Below are positions 22,016 through 36,740 of a stretch of 64,000 nt of DNA, in pieces (within the stretch, counting starts at the first letter, position 1; each line of letters opens with the position of its first letter). The notes beneath the pieces were generated by a model. That model searched no databases. It was given only the letters and a program-made list of their open reading frames with translations, and had not been told where the DNA came from. Both the position numbers and the translations under genes were made by a program. This DNA is from Auricularia sp. M13 (Eukaryota > Basidiomycota > Agaricomycetes > Auriculariales > Auriculariaceae): positions 2,790,001-2,854,000 of the forward strand of contig CM073196.1 of NCBI GenBank assembly GCA_037042915.1, read 5' to 3'.

Positions 22016-23460
22016 TCATGAGCTACCTGCGTTTACATGCTCTTGCCAAAGCTCCACAGCCTGACCGAAAGTCTGAAGGAGACGGCCTTTAAATATTGAC
22101 ACGATGCGTTCCGAGTTCGGACACTGCAGCGCAGGCAGCGCCCATACTCTAGGACTTTGCGCATGACAACCGCGTAGATGTAATTTGCGATGTTGACAGA
22201 ACTGGTTGTACATCTGGAACAGTTCCAGCAGGGCACGCAGCTCTGCTCGGAAACTCCAACGTAAGAAAGGCACGGCGAGCGCCCGCTGTCAATGTATTCA
22301 AGCAGGACGCATTCGCTATGCAGGGCAACCGTAGAAGACGCGACATTGTTGAGCTCCATTGAAGCGCTGAAGTGAGATCGTAGAGGTTGTATCACGTCCC
22401 AATCCCAAACGGCTTTGAGATTAATATTGAGTGTACGAGTTCTGCGCATCTGAGCTTCCGACGATCTCTGCCGTCCGGAAAAAAATTGGGCGGTTCAGAT
22501 CAACGTTGTAATCGCGGGGCGCCGACGAAGGCACAGGCTGAATCTGCAGCTTATAATCGAACCAGGCTCGGTATTTGACGTTATGTGTGATCCTTGTGAT
22601 AGTCATGCGGGCATTCCCAAGCCAGTAGAGCCGTTGAAGGTGGTACCTGATTGGTACGAGGGCTGTGACGATATTTGAGCCAACATAATATACTTTTTTG
22701 GAAGAGCGGACATACACATGGTCTCAGCAAGTTGGAATAAAGAGTTCTTTGTATCATCCTGCACGCGTTTGTATGCATATGTGTATAGACTGAGTTCTTC
22801 GTTGATCAAGTCCGACAGGTTGGGAGGGTCTATGGCTGCTGCATGACGCATAGATTCGATTCGGCTAACAAGCTCTTGCAGGAAAGTCCTATCGTCCTGA
22901 GACCAGGAGCTGGTGCAGTGCTGTGGTAGGCACGGCATACTGGGGTTGGCGCAGTCATGCCTGAGTACCCTTGATACAGGGCAATGACTATCGCGGCGTC
23001 GTCCAGCGTTCGCTCAGGGCAGGCAACGAATAACCAGTCTGTGCCCGGAAGAACGCGGAATTCAAGGCCCCGAGAGAAGGAAGCTGCTGCAGACTGCTTC
23101 CTTTGAGCGCCCCGCAGGATGGATCTTGCTGAATGGCTTTCATGAAGTCCCAGAGCGCTGAAAGCGGTTCAACAGCACTTTCGGAGACGCCAGAGACATC
23201 GTTCGACGCGACGTAGACCGTGACAGATGGCGGTGAGACGTGCATGGCAGTAGCGAACGAGTCAGTTGGTTCCCGAACACAAATAGCGGCAAGAGCATCC
23301 AGCAGAGATCGCTGATCGGTGGACGTGTCTAGTTCTCCAGCCTTCTTCTTCAGACAACCATTTGGTCTTGCACAGATTGATGGGAAGAGTACTTTAAAAA
23401 AATGCCTAAACCGGCCACCAGGACACGCGCCGTGACGGCGTGTGTGGACGTTTCGACCAT
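22016..23460 (-). pseudogene. OTT_1508-like fungal deaminase-fold protein, frame disrupted
   Basis: Spliced fragments on the minus strand form one protein of about 400 aa. An N-terminal helical part (LLDALAAICVREPTDSFA, VTVYVASND) is followed by DDRTFLQELVSRIES, LSLYTYAYKRVQDDTK and then the deaminase core. The core has TVALHSECVLLEYI with the His-x-Glu zinc/proton-shuttle motif, SYVGVSEQSCVPCW with the CxxC zinc ligands, and a tail LHLRGCH ... RVWALPALQ. This order matches the fungal OTT_1508-like nucleic-acid deaminase family, whose substrate is not established. The frame breaks near 22214-22222 between CVPCW and FQMYNQFC, and the junction near 23390-23400 (T7 run) is unclear. Because this window has many single-base errors, it may be an intact gene; it could equally be a decaying copy. 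The start at 23460 is a guess. Confidence 0.5.
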
Positions 23461-23722
23461 TGTGGTTATGGGAAGAGGAGCGTTGCAACTCCGACGAAGC
23501 ACGAAGCTGCAGAAGAAGCAGGCTGCAACCAGGTGCCGGTACTTGACACACCTGCATCGGTTACCGGTACGCGTCTCAGAGGGCATTGCGCCCAGAACTG
23601 GAAGCGTTGTGCCGAAAAACACCGTACGCTTCGGTGTGCCGAGTAGTTTCCGCGAACGCGACCCCTGGATGTCACTACGAAGCACAGAATCGTACCCAAG
23701 GTGTACTGAGAATTATGATAGT

Positions 23723-24675
23723 CTACAGGCGGTCGCTGGGACGCTGGCCAGGGTCTCTGTATCTGTTGAGCTCCTCCGCGATGGCGCGGACGCGCTCGCC
23801 CAGTTGCGGGTTGCGGGCGAGAACAGTCTTATTGAGGTACCCCCTGTTCTTGTACAGGGTATACCATTCTGCGCGGATGCACGTTGAGAATGCGCGATCA
23901 GCGACAAGAGCAGATACGCACGAATGTCTTCGCGTCTTGTCGGGGCGGCGGAGAGCCTGTCCGTGCGGCCCTTGATGGCGTCTTGCAATGCGAGGGTGTT
24001 CTGATAGGTGCAGACGACCGAGCCGCCGAGCTTTTCTATTGCGCGGATTGCGGGCTTGGAGGCGCGCGCGACGGACACATGGATCTTCGTGCGCAGGTGC
24101 TGGGCGCCCTGCAGCGGCGAGACGCGTCGCATTCAGTCTACGGACGCGCATCAACAATGACCCCTTACGTCTGCGAGGATTTTGACGCCGTCGTGCGCGT
24201 CGTGGATGCAGTTGGAGCGCAGGAAATGGTGGACGGTTAGCGGCTCCTCCTTTGTCGACGGCGGCAGACGGCCAGTGTCTATCCAGTACTGCAGACGGTC
24301 CAGGTTGAGCGGCGCGTACGTGCGCTCATTGCTGGATAGTCTGGTGAGCGTGCTGGCGGATAAAGCAGGAGAATATTTTTGCACCGATTGGTAAAGCCAC
24401 GCTTTGGGAATTTGCGCATAATGGGCGTCTGGCCGCCCTCGAAGCCTGGCGTGGGCTTGCCGTTGCCCGAGCGCGCATTTGGCCCTTGTGACCGCGGCCG
24501 GCGGTGCCTCCGCGCCCGCTGCCGTTGCCGCGCCGAAACGATGGCGCTAGGACGTGTGAGACGGCGAGGGCGGGTGCGGGAGTCAGGGCGCGCATACATT
24601 GTGGACCGAGCCCTGTGCCGGGGGGATGTTAAAGAGGCCGACTTTCTTTGGGAGGAGCCTGAGTCGCGAGGCCAT
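23723..24675 (-). CDS. Mitochondrial large-subunit ribosomal protein uL15m
   Basis: The start at 24675 gives MASRLRLLPKKVGLFNIPP followed by a spliced RRGNGSGRGGTAGRGHKGQ, NARSGNGKPTPGFEGGQTP and KFPKRGFTN, the classic uL15 signature. Next come TYAPLNLDRLQYWIDTGRL, VKILADGAQHL and KPAIRAIEKLGGSVVCTYQN, as in fungal mitochondrial uL15 (yeast MRPL10). The protein sits near the peptidyl-transferase region of the mitoribosome. Introns are short GT-AG types at about 24597, 24405, 24175 and 23930. Two homopolymers each lack one base: AAA at 24536-24538 and TTT at 24478-24480 (plus strand). Adding one base to each restores the conserved Gly/Arg-rich loop, so both look like sequencing errors. The C-terminal extension (YTLYKNRGYLNKTV ... 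SDRL) is typical of fungal mitochondrial forms. Confidence 0.88.
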
Positions 24676-24859
24676 GGCGGTCGGACGACGAGCTGGGGTG
24701 GAAAAATCCGGAGCGACGAACAAGTTCCGCCGCCCGGTCTTGTCTCGCCCTCCACCGTGACCCCCGCCGCGTGTGCGAGCCCGGCCCCGCCCCGCCCAGC
24801 AGCAGTCTGAGGCAACCCCGAGCTCGAGGACGCCAGCCGCAGCCCGAGCGCCGTCCGCC

Positions 24860-27800
24860 ATGCCGTCGTTCCCTGCCCCCCGCCCGCGCCCCGCGCCCGA
24901 CGCTGGCCCGTCCGACGCCGCGCCCGACAGCGAGCCCCCCGCGCCCGCTGCCCCGCCCGCGCCGGCCCCGGCGGGCACGCATACCACCGAAAAACCAGCA
25001 ACCGCAAAGGAAAAGGTGGGTTGTGGTTTTCTTTTGTTGCCCAGGCTCTGGCTCACATAAAGCCGGCAACAGACACGCCCGCAACCCGCGCTTTCCCTCT
25101 CGCTCCACGACGACCAGCCACGCTCGCGCACGACGTCCGAGGCGTCCTCCGGCTTCGACCCCTACTATTTCCAGGACAACTCGCCCACGACCCAGCTCTC
25201 GCTGCCGCCCATGCCCGACCAACACCCGGCTGATGCCCAGGGCCTCATCCCGCCCATCAGTCCTGCCACAGAGCCCACGACGCCCGGACGCGACCCCGCC
25301 GTCATCGACAGGCGCGGCCTCATCGGCCTCGGCGAGCTCGCCACCCCGCGCTGGACGTCCAGCAACCAGAGCCGCAAGTTCAACTGGGACACGCTCTCGC
25401 CCACCGCCCTCGTCGAGGAGCCCGAACGCGAGATGGCCAACGACGACGACGACCGCGACGACGGCGCAGACTCGCCCTGGACCATCGAGGCCGTCGACGG
25501 CGACCAGGACGGCGAGCCCGATGATGTCCCGCCTGCTTCCGCCTCTTTCGTTAGCAATCATTTTCTTTATTGGTTGGGCGCTCAGTACTGATGTCCGCCT
25601 GCGCAGTCCTCGCCGCCGTCCGAGGCTGCCTCCCCGCTCAAGTCATCGCCGCCAGCGACGACGGAGCCTGTCTCCTCGCCGCCGCCGCCGCCGCCGCACG
25701 TGTCGCCCGCGATCGGCCCAGCCCTGGCACGAGGCGTCCGGGGGAAGCCTTCGCTTACAGAAGAGAGCGGCGGAGAAGAGATCCTCTATCCCCGCAAGCT
25801 GCGCGACCCTGCCACCGCCGTCCCGCCGCTGCCGCCGCTGAGCCACGACACGCTCGACGCCGCTTTGTCGCCGGCGACCGCCCCAATGCTTCCGGCCTCC
25901 GCACCGCCGGACGCGACCGCGTTTGACGCTCCGCCAGCATCGCCACCCATCTCCTTCCGTTCGTCCAAGCCGCCCACGGCGCGCAAGCGGACGTCGGACG
26001 AGTTTGCCATGGACCACGGCGTCCTCGTCTCCAAGCACACCGGCTCGCCGCTCTCCTCGAGCAAGGATGCTGACAAAGTCCGCCGGCACCGCAGCCTCGG
26101 CAGCGGTGGTGCCAGTTCGACCCCGGCGGCCCGCGAGCGCGAGCGCATCAAGGAGCGCAGGCGCACTGGCACTGGCACGGCCGCTGCAGTCGGCGCCAAC
26201 GCGCTCAATGTGAATACCGTCTCCAAATCCCCCTCCGCCAACTCGCTTGCAAGTCGCGACGCCCACTCACGGCACCCGTCTTCGAGTTCCACGACGTCTC
26301 CCCAAGAGATCACATACCGTCGCCAGCCGGACTTCTCTCATTTACCCCCGTCTCCATCCGCTCATTCTATTCACCAAGCCTTTCACAAGTCCGGCGCCAG
26401 TGGCGCGCCGCCCGGCAATAGCCCTACCACTGCAACCACCGCCATCCATACCTCGACCTCGGTGGCTCAGAGCCTCTTGCGCGGTACACAGGAGGGTTGG
26501 AACGCGCTTGACGATTCGACCACAGCCGAGATGTTGCGCAAGCTTGACGGAATTCCGGCCAAGAGCGCCCGCGCGCGCTCCTCGGTCGGCAGCACCAAGA
26601 CCTCCAGCCGTCCAGGCACACCGGGTGTGGTCAAGTCGAGCTCGACGCAGTGGGAGGGCATTGAAGGCGGGAAGGATGGGCTCAAGAGCAAGCGCGCCAG
26701 CCGTGAGGAGCACTCGGAGGACACCATCCGCAAGCGCGCCAGCCTTGGCGGCGAGAGCTTGAAGGAAGGCCTGAAGAGTCAGCGGAGCAGCTTGGGAAAG
26801 CCGCAGACGGACAAGGACCACAGCGAGGACAGTGGTAGGGATGTTCGCAGCGTTCGCAGCAGCTCCAGCAAGGAACTCCTCGCCCACGCTGCCGGGAAGA
26901 TGGATGTCGAGAGCCTGATTCATAGCACTGACTACCCCATCGATGATTCGACTGGGTGGTCCAGCCAGCCGTCTCCTCCGTCCAAGAAGACTCAGCTCAA
27001 GGACGGGACTGCCAGTGCGCGCTCCAGCTACGGTGTCCCTAAGCGTGGCTCTACCTCTTCTACCAACTTCACCGGCACCCCGACCTCGCGCGACTCCACG
27101 TCGATGTCCACTGCTGCAACCAGTGTGACGTCTCCGTCCCTTTCATCTGGGCGTTACTCAAGCAAGCTCCGCCGCAATAGCGCTGGGAGCGATGTTTCGA
27201 GCGTGTACTCTGGTGATGCTGCTGCTGCCCGTGACCGTGCTGCTGCTCTAGCGAGCTCAGGTAATGAGGCTTCGGACGACGCGACTGCAAAGATCATTCC
27301 TCCTGTGCCTCCTCTGCCTAAGGCCTACCAGTCCGGCGTGCCTCCTTCTCTCAGCTTGCCGTCGGTTTCGACCCAGGCGCAGCAGCCTCCTGTCCTGTCT
27401 CCTTCTGTGTCGACGTCCCAGGTGAACGCCCTTCCCTCGCCGACGATCACCACGTCGCAGGACCCTACGCCAACTGCACCTATGGAGATGCGTCAGCCCG
27501 TCACTCAGAGCATCCGTACCTCTGTGGCGCCACCCACTCCTTCCTCCAAGTCGCTTGCTCCTCCTGCTCACAAGACGCCGACAAAGAAGTGGAGCTTCTC
27601 TAACGCGCTGAACCTCAAGCTGCACTCGTCGTCTGAAAAGGAAGGCAAGGAGAAGGATCGTCACAGTCTGCACCCGCCCAAGTCGCCTCTATCGCCTCGC
27701 GCGAGCAAGCAGAGTATTGCGTCGCGGACTTCCAACGCCGAGGAGCAACCGTCGTCTGCGTCGTCGAAGCTGTCAGAGAACTGGATTGCGGCCGACCCGC

Positions 27801-30800
27801 AGTCTCCTCGGTTGTCTGAGTCTTGGACGCCTATTGAGCGTAGCGAGGCTGCCCAGGCTTCTCCACGGACGTCGATGCACAGGAACTCGCCTCAGCCCGC
27901 GCCTTCTGTCAAGTCGGGCCGGACACGCACGCCTGACCGTGGACCGAGCCGCTCTTCGGAGACGGGTTCGAGCGCCAGCACTCACACGACGTCGGCGCTT
28001 TCTGCTACCAGCGCGAATCCGCCGTCGGGCAAGCGCCTGACGCCGTCGTCCATTCCGTTCTTCCGTCGCGCGTCGTCGCAGTCTATGCAGGCTCAGGCAT
28101 CGAACTCCGCGTCGTCCACCCCGCCGCCCCCGCCGCAGCTGCATCCTCACACGATGCACAAGGGATCGAGCTCTGCGGGTAGCAACATCATCTCGGCGCG
28201 CCCGCCGATGACGCCGCCCAGCGAGGTTCCGCTTAGCCCAAGCACTAGCACGACCAAGCGGCCGTCTACGCTCAGCCTTGGGCTATCGTCGCTACTCAAG
28301 TCCTCGAGCCGCAAGAGCTTGGTGTTGGAGAAGGGTGACGAGGCCAAACTCAAGGAGGCAGTTGCTAAGGTCAAGAAGGAGGATCGCAGCGAGAGTCGCA
28401 TTTCGGTCCTTATGGGACGCAAGCGTGGCAAGGTGCGCTGTCGTTTGCGCTGTCAGTCCGACAATTGCTAACTACCAGCAGACGCTATCCTCTACTGATG
28501 AGAAGAAGAAGAAGGAGGCAGCACCTTCAGCAGTGAATTTGCCACCGATCCAAATGTCGTTGCCTAACAGCACCGTACAGCGAGTTGCGAGTCTCCGACA
28601 ATCGGGCATGCAGCCGCCCTCCTCGACCACGTCGACGTCGTCGTCCTTGCACAGGATGTCGACTCACTCCGCCAAGACGTCCAGCGCTGGCGGGTCCGCC
28701 GCTACGAGTGGGTCAGGGTTGACCAAGGGTTCAGATTCGTCACTTCGTCTTCGTGCGCAACTTCCCACCATAGCTGGCTCACCATCCGTATCGACTTCCG
28801 GCACAGGCAATAACGGCGTCTATGGCTCGATGTCCTCGTCGCAGCTGTCTAAGGAGACACCGACCAAGATACCTCGGATTGCAAGCCGCAGCTCAAATAC
28901 GACCTCGCCGGCGCCTGCTGTCAAGTCTACGACCTCGCTGATCGGCAGCCGCCGCACTAGCCTCAACGTTGGCGCGTCATCTGCCGAGGGGCCACCGTCG
29001 CCGCACTCATCGCTTGCAGAATTTGGCATTCTCGAGGACTCGGAGAACTCGTCGTCGCCGTCCAAGACTGTCACTGGCTCAACCCGCCGCCTTTCCGTTG
29101 CGCGCGCGTCACCCCAGTCCACTACCACTCGCGTGCCGCGTCAGAGCACTGGTACAGCTATCTCATCCTCGGCGTCGACGTCGGCCATCAGGAAGCCCAT
29201 ACGGGAGTCCATGGGCTTTGGTCTGCGCAAGCCGTCCAATGCATCCATCTCGTCCGTATCTTCCAACATGCCGCCGCCGTCTTCTGCGTCGGAGAGCACC
29301 GCTCCTGCTTCCTCGTCTCGTCCTTCTCGCTTCTCTGCTCTCTCCCCGTCCAAGTCTCTCAAATTATTGAACGCCAAGGTCTCTTCGGCGCGTTCCGCGG
29401 ATACTTCTTCCTCTTCTCTCCTGTCTGGTTCGCCGTCATCCAGCCGGCAGTCGCTCTCGACGCCTTCGCCGGCTCCCGATGATGATGAAGTTCTTGGTGA
29501 CCGCGAGATGATGGACTACATCCGGAGACAGCAAGCTCGTAGACTCGCCACTGGCGCCAAACCCGAGGAGCTCGAGGAGTTGCTCAACTTCCCGGAGCCG
29601 ATTCCGCCGAAGCCTGCGATGACGCCAGCCGGTATGTTGTGTAACTTGCATACCGTTTGCGTATTCTGACCATCACGCAGAGGTGCTCTCTGGGCCGGGT
29701 TTGAACTGCCTGTCGGACTACGAGCGCGAGGAGATCAATCAGTACCCGGCGGTATATTACTACGGCAACATCAAGGACAAGAAGCCGGCGACGCGCGACC
29801 ATTCGCAGTTCAACTACAGCTATGACGACGAACGCGGCGATTACCAGGTCATCAATCACGACCACCTGGCGTACCGCTACGAAATTATAGACACGCTAGG
29901 CAAGGGGTCCTTCGGACAGGTCTTGCATTGCCGCGACCACTGCACTGGACAATCTATGGCGATCAAGATGATTCGGAATAAGCAGCGATTCCACCATCAA
30001 GGACTCGTGGAGATCAAGATTTTGGACAACTTGAGGAAATGGGTGAGTGGTTCTCTGGAGTTTATTTATCATGTTCCTCCTGACTTTCTGCTGCGCAGGA
30101 TCCCGAAGAAAAGCACCACGTAATCAAGATGCAGGAGTATTTCTACTTCCGCAACCACCTGTGCATTGCAATGGAGCTCCTGAGCATCAACCTGTACGAG
30201 TTGATCAAGGCGAATGGCTTTGTTGGCTTTTCGACAAACCTCATTCGGCGCTTTACGTCCCAAATGCTGTCTTCTCTTGCACTCATGCGTCATCACCGCG
30301 TCGTCCACTGCGATCTCAAGCCCGAGAACGTCTTGCTGCGGCATCCGGCGAAGAGTGCGATCAAGGTTATCGACTTTGGTAGTAGTTGCTTGGAGAACGA
30401 GAAGGGTATGTGCTTTGCAATCTGCAGCGTTTTCAAGCTGATGACTTCGCGAAGTGTACACATATCTGCAAAGCCGTTTCTACCGCTCGCCCGAGATTAT
30501 CCTCGGCATGAGCTATAGCATGGCGATCGACATGTGGAGCTTGGGGTGCATTTTGGCTGAGCTGTATACCGGTTACCCGATATTCCCAGGAGAGAACGAG
30601 CAGGAGCAGCTGGCCTGCATCATGGAAGTGCTTGGTGTGCCCGACAAGGACCTCATACGGCGTAGTTCGCGTCAAAAGCTCTTCTTCGGTATGTCTTTCT
30701 TCCTCGCAGTTCAGTACTAGAGCTAACTGTGGCCATAGACGCGTCGGGCAGCCGCGTCCTGTTGTCAATTCGAAGGGCAGGCGAAGACGCCCAGGCAGCA

Positions 30801-31299
30801 AGACGCTTGCGGACGTGCTCAAGTGTCAGGACGAGGTCTTCCTGGACTTCATCTCGAAGTGCCTGCAATGGGACCCGGAGAGGCGTCTCAAGCCTGCGCC
30901 GGCGCTCCGGCATCCGTTCGTCGCCCAATCTCGTCGGCTGAAGCCCGCCAGCCCCGCGCCGCCTTCGAGCAGCTCGAGGAGCCTGTTGAGCAGCTCGAGC
31001 AGCAGGAAGACGGTGACGGAAACGCCCAAGAAAATGCCCGAGACGCCCAAGAAGAGCTTGATCTCTGGACCGACTCCTCTGACTGCCCGTTCGAGCCATC
31101 GTCAAACCGCGGGATCCAGCGTTCCTCCCACGCCCATCGCGTCGACGGTCAGCTCGAGTTCGAGGGGTTACAGGGCCAGCCAGCCAAGCACATACTCGCT
31201 GTCTTCACGGCATCTGAACGGCTATTCCGTGAGCAATGTCGTTTCTTGACCATGCACCGTGGGTGTTAACTCGATTTGCAGTCGTCTGGCAAGTCGTGA
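24860..31299 (+). CDS. DYRK-family dual-specificity protein kinase (Pom1/DYRK2-like) with very long disordered N-terminus
   Basis: Nine exons give about 2,003 aa. Residues 1-1530 are low-complexity Ser/Pro/Thr-rich sequence with many basic clusters. The DYRK-specific DH box ([26 protein letters not shown]) precedes the kinase domain: [10 protein letters not shown] (Gly loop), [15 protein letters not shown] (Lys), [28 protein letters not shown] (catalytic loop), [23 protein letters not shown] (autophosphorylated YxY loop) and [27 protein letters not shown]. The C-terminal lobe [21 protein letters not shown] is also conserved. Such kinases control cell polarity and size in fungi (Pom1). The frame breaks at about 30743: one G is missing before GQPRPVV. 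A tiny last exon (31282-31299) follows a good GTGAGC donor. Coding length plus one base is a multiple of three, which supports the model. Confidence 0.92.
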
Positions 31300-31786
31300 T
31301 GGCTTATGTCTTTTTCTTTTCTTTCTATTCCCTTTTTCTGTTACGATGTCCAGTTGTCCTCATTCATGCTGTCTTCTGGAAACGCAGTCTGTGTCTTTTT
31401 GCTGTCGATATATAGCGTTCTGGTTCGTCGCCGTTTCCATTTCGCTCCTCATTATGGCCCACGAACACTAGCACCCTCAAAAGCCAGTTATTCTTTGTCC
31501 GTTCAAGCTTTATCGCAACGTCGCCCTGCTCACTTGCACCATTATGATTACCCCTCCTCATTGTCATGACATGATTACCCCCAAAGACCTCTCGTGGTCG
31601 CCCCAAGCATACCTACCTCTACTATGTTGTTTCCTTGTTCTCTTCCGATTTTATTGCCGTCGGTCGTTTGTATAGAATTGCATGCGGACTCGAGCTGGTC
31701 GAAGGCGAAAATAGGCGGCTGTACATTGAGCGAAAGCAAGCGACGAGAGAGAGTACCATTCGTGTACAGGGGTGGGGATACTTTTT

Positions 31787-32576
31787 TTACTGGCCGCGAC
31801 CGCGACCGCGAGGGGCACCCCGACCGCGTCCACGGTCGCCGCCGCCGAAGCCGCCTCCTCCCCGGCCGCGGAATCCACCACGGTCGCCGCCACCGAAGCC
31901 TCCTCCGCGCCCGCCGCCAAAGCCACCGCGTCCGCCGGGGCCGCCGCGTCCTCTCGCTGCGCCGCGGCCGCCCCTGCCTGGTGGGCCTCCGCGACCCCCG
32001 CGACCGCCTCCTCTGCCCCCGCGCTCTGACACAATATGAGGGAAAATGAAAGCATATTGAGATGGTTATACTGACTTTCTACTTTGCCGACGACCTTGGG
32101 TTTTGGGAGGAAGCGCTCGAGCGGGAGGAGTTTGTCGCCAGCAATGTAGACCTTGTCGCCCTTTTTGAAGCTGGACGCGACCATGCCCTCTGCCATTTTG
32201 ACTGAGAAGTAGACGTCTGTGATGGGGCCGAGGATCTCGTCGACCTTGCCGATGGTGCTCTTGTTTTGCAGGTAGATGGGCGCGTTGAAGAACGGCACCT
32301 TGTCCTTCATCGCAGACGCGCACAGCATCTCGTCCTCCACAGCGTGCATGAACGTCCCCATTTCTGAGCGCGGCTTGTCAGCTTTTATATGGGCTAGGAA
32401 GCTGGCTGTGGGCGCACCCAGGACGGTGTCGGGCGGGCCCATGTCGCGCTGCTGGAAGCCACCGCGCCCGCCGCCGCGTCCTCCGCCTGCATGTTGCAGA
32501 GTGATCAGGACGAGCTGCAGTAGACAGTGGGTGTATTGGGCGCACCAAAGCCTCCTCTGCCGCGTCCGCGACTCAT
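31787..32576 (-). CDS. GAR1: H/ACA ribonucleoprotein complex subunit GAR1
   Basis: GAR1 is a nucleolar core protein of H/ACA snoRNPs, which guide pseudouridylation of rRNA. The start at 32576 gives MSRGRGRGG and a first Gly/Arg-rich arm. The central domain follows: [84 protein letters not shown]. Then comes a long C-terminal GAR arm of RGG repeats (31787-32030). Three GT-AG introns keep the frame; the first uses the donor inside GGCTTTG/gtgcgc, giving [11 protein letters not shown]. Size (about 200 aa) and two-armed layout match fungal GAR1. Its start codon is only 59 bp from that of PEX6, so the two share one promoter region. Confidence 0.95.
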
Positions 32577-32635
32577 TTTACGCGGCTGGTGGATGGACGT
32601 GAACGGACTTTCCGGCCGCGAAACTCCGCCGACGC

Positions 32636-36631
<3,996 letters not shown>

Positions 36632-36740
36632 GCATCGGGCATACTTCCTGGGTCACTCTAGAGTAGAAATACTTTCCAATGACGGGCTATGTTATTTGAT
36701 ACAGTGACAGGTTATGTACAATTGCGCGACAGCGAAAAGA

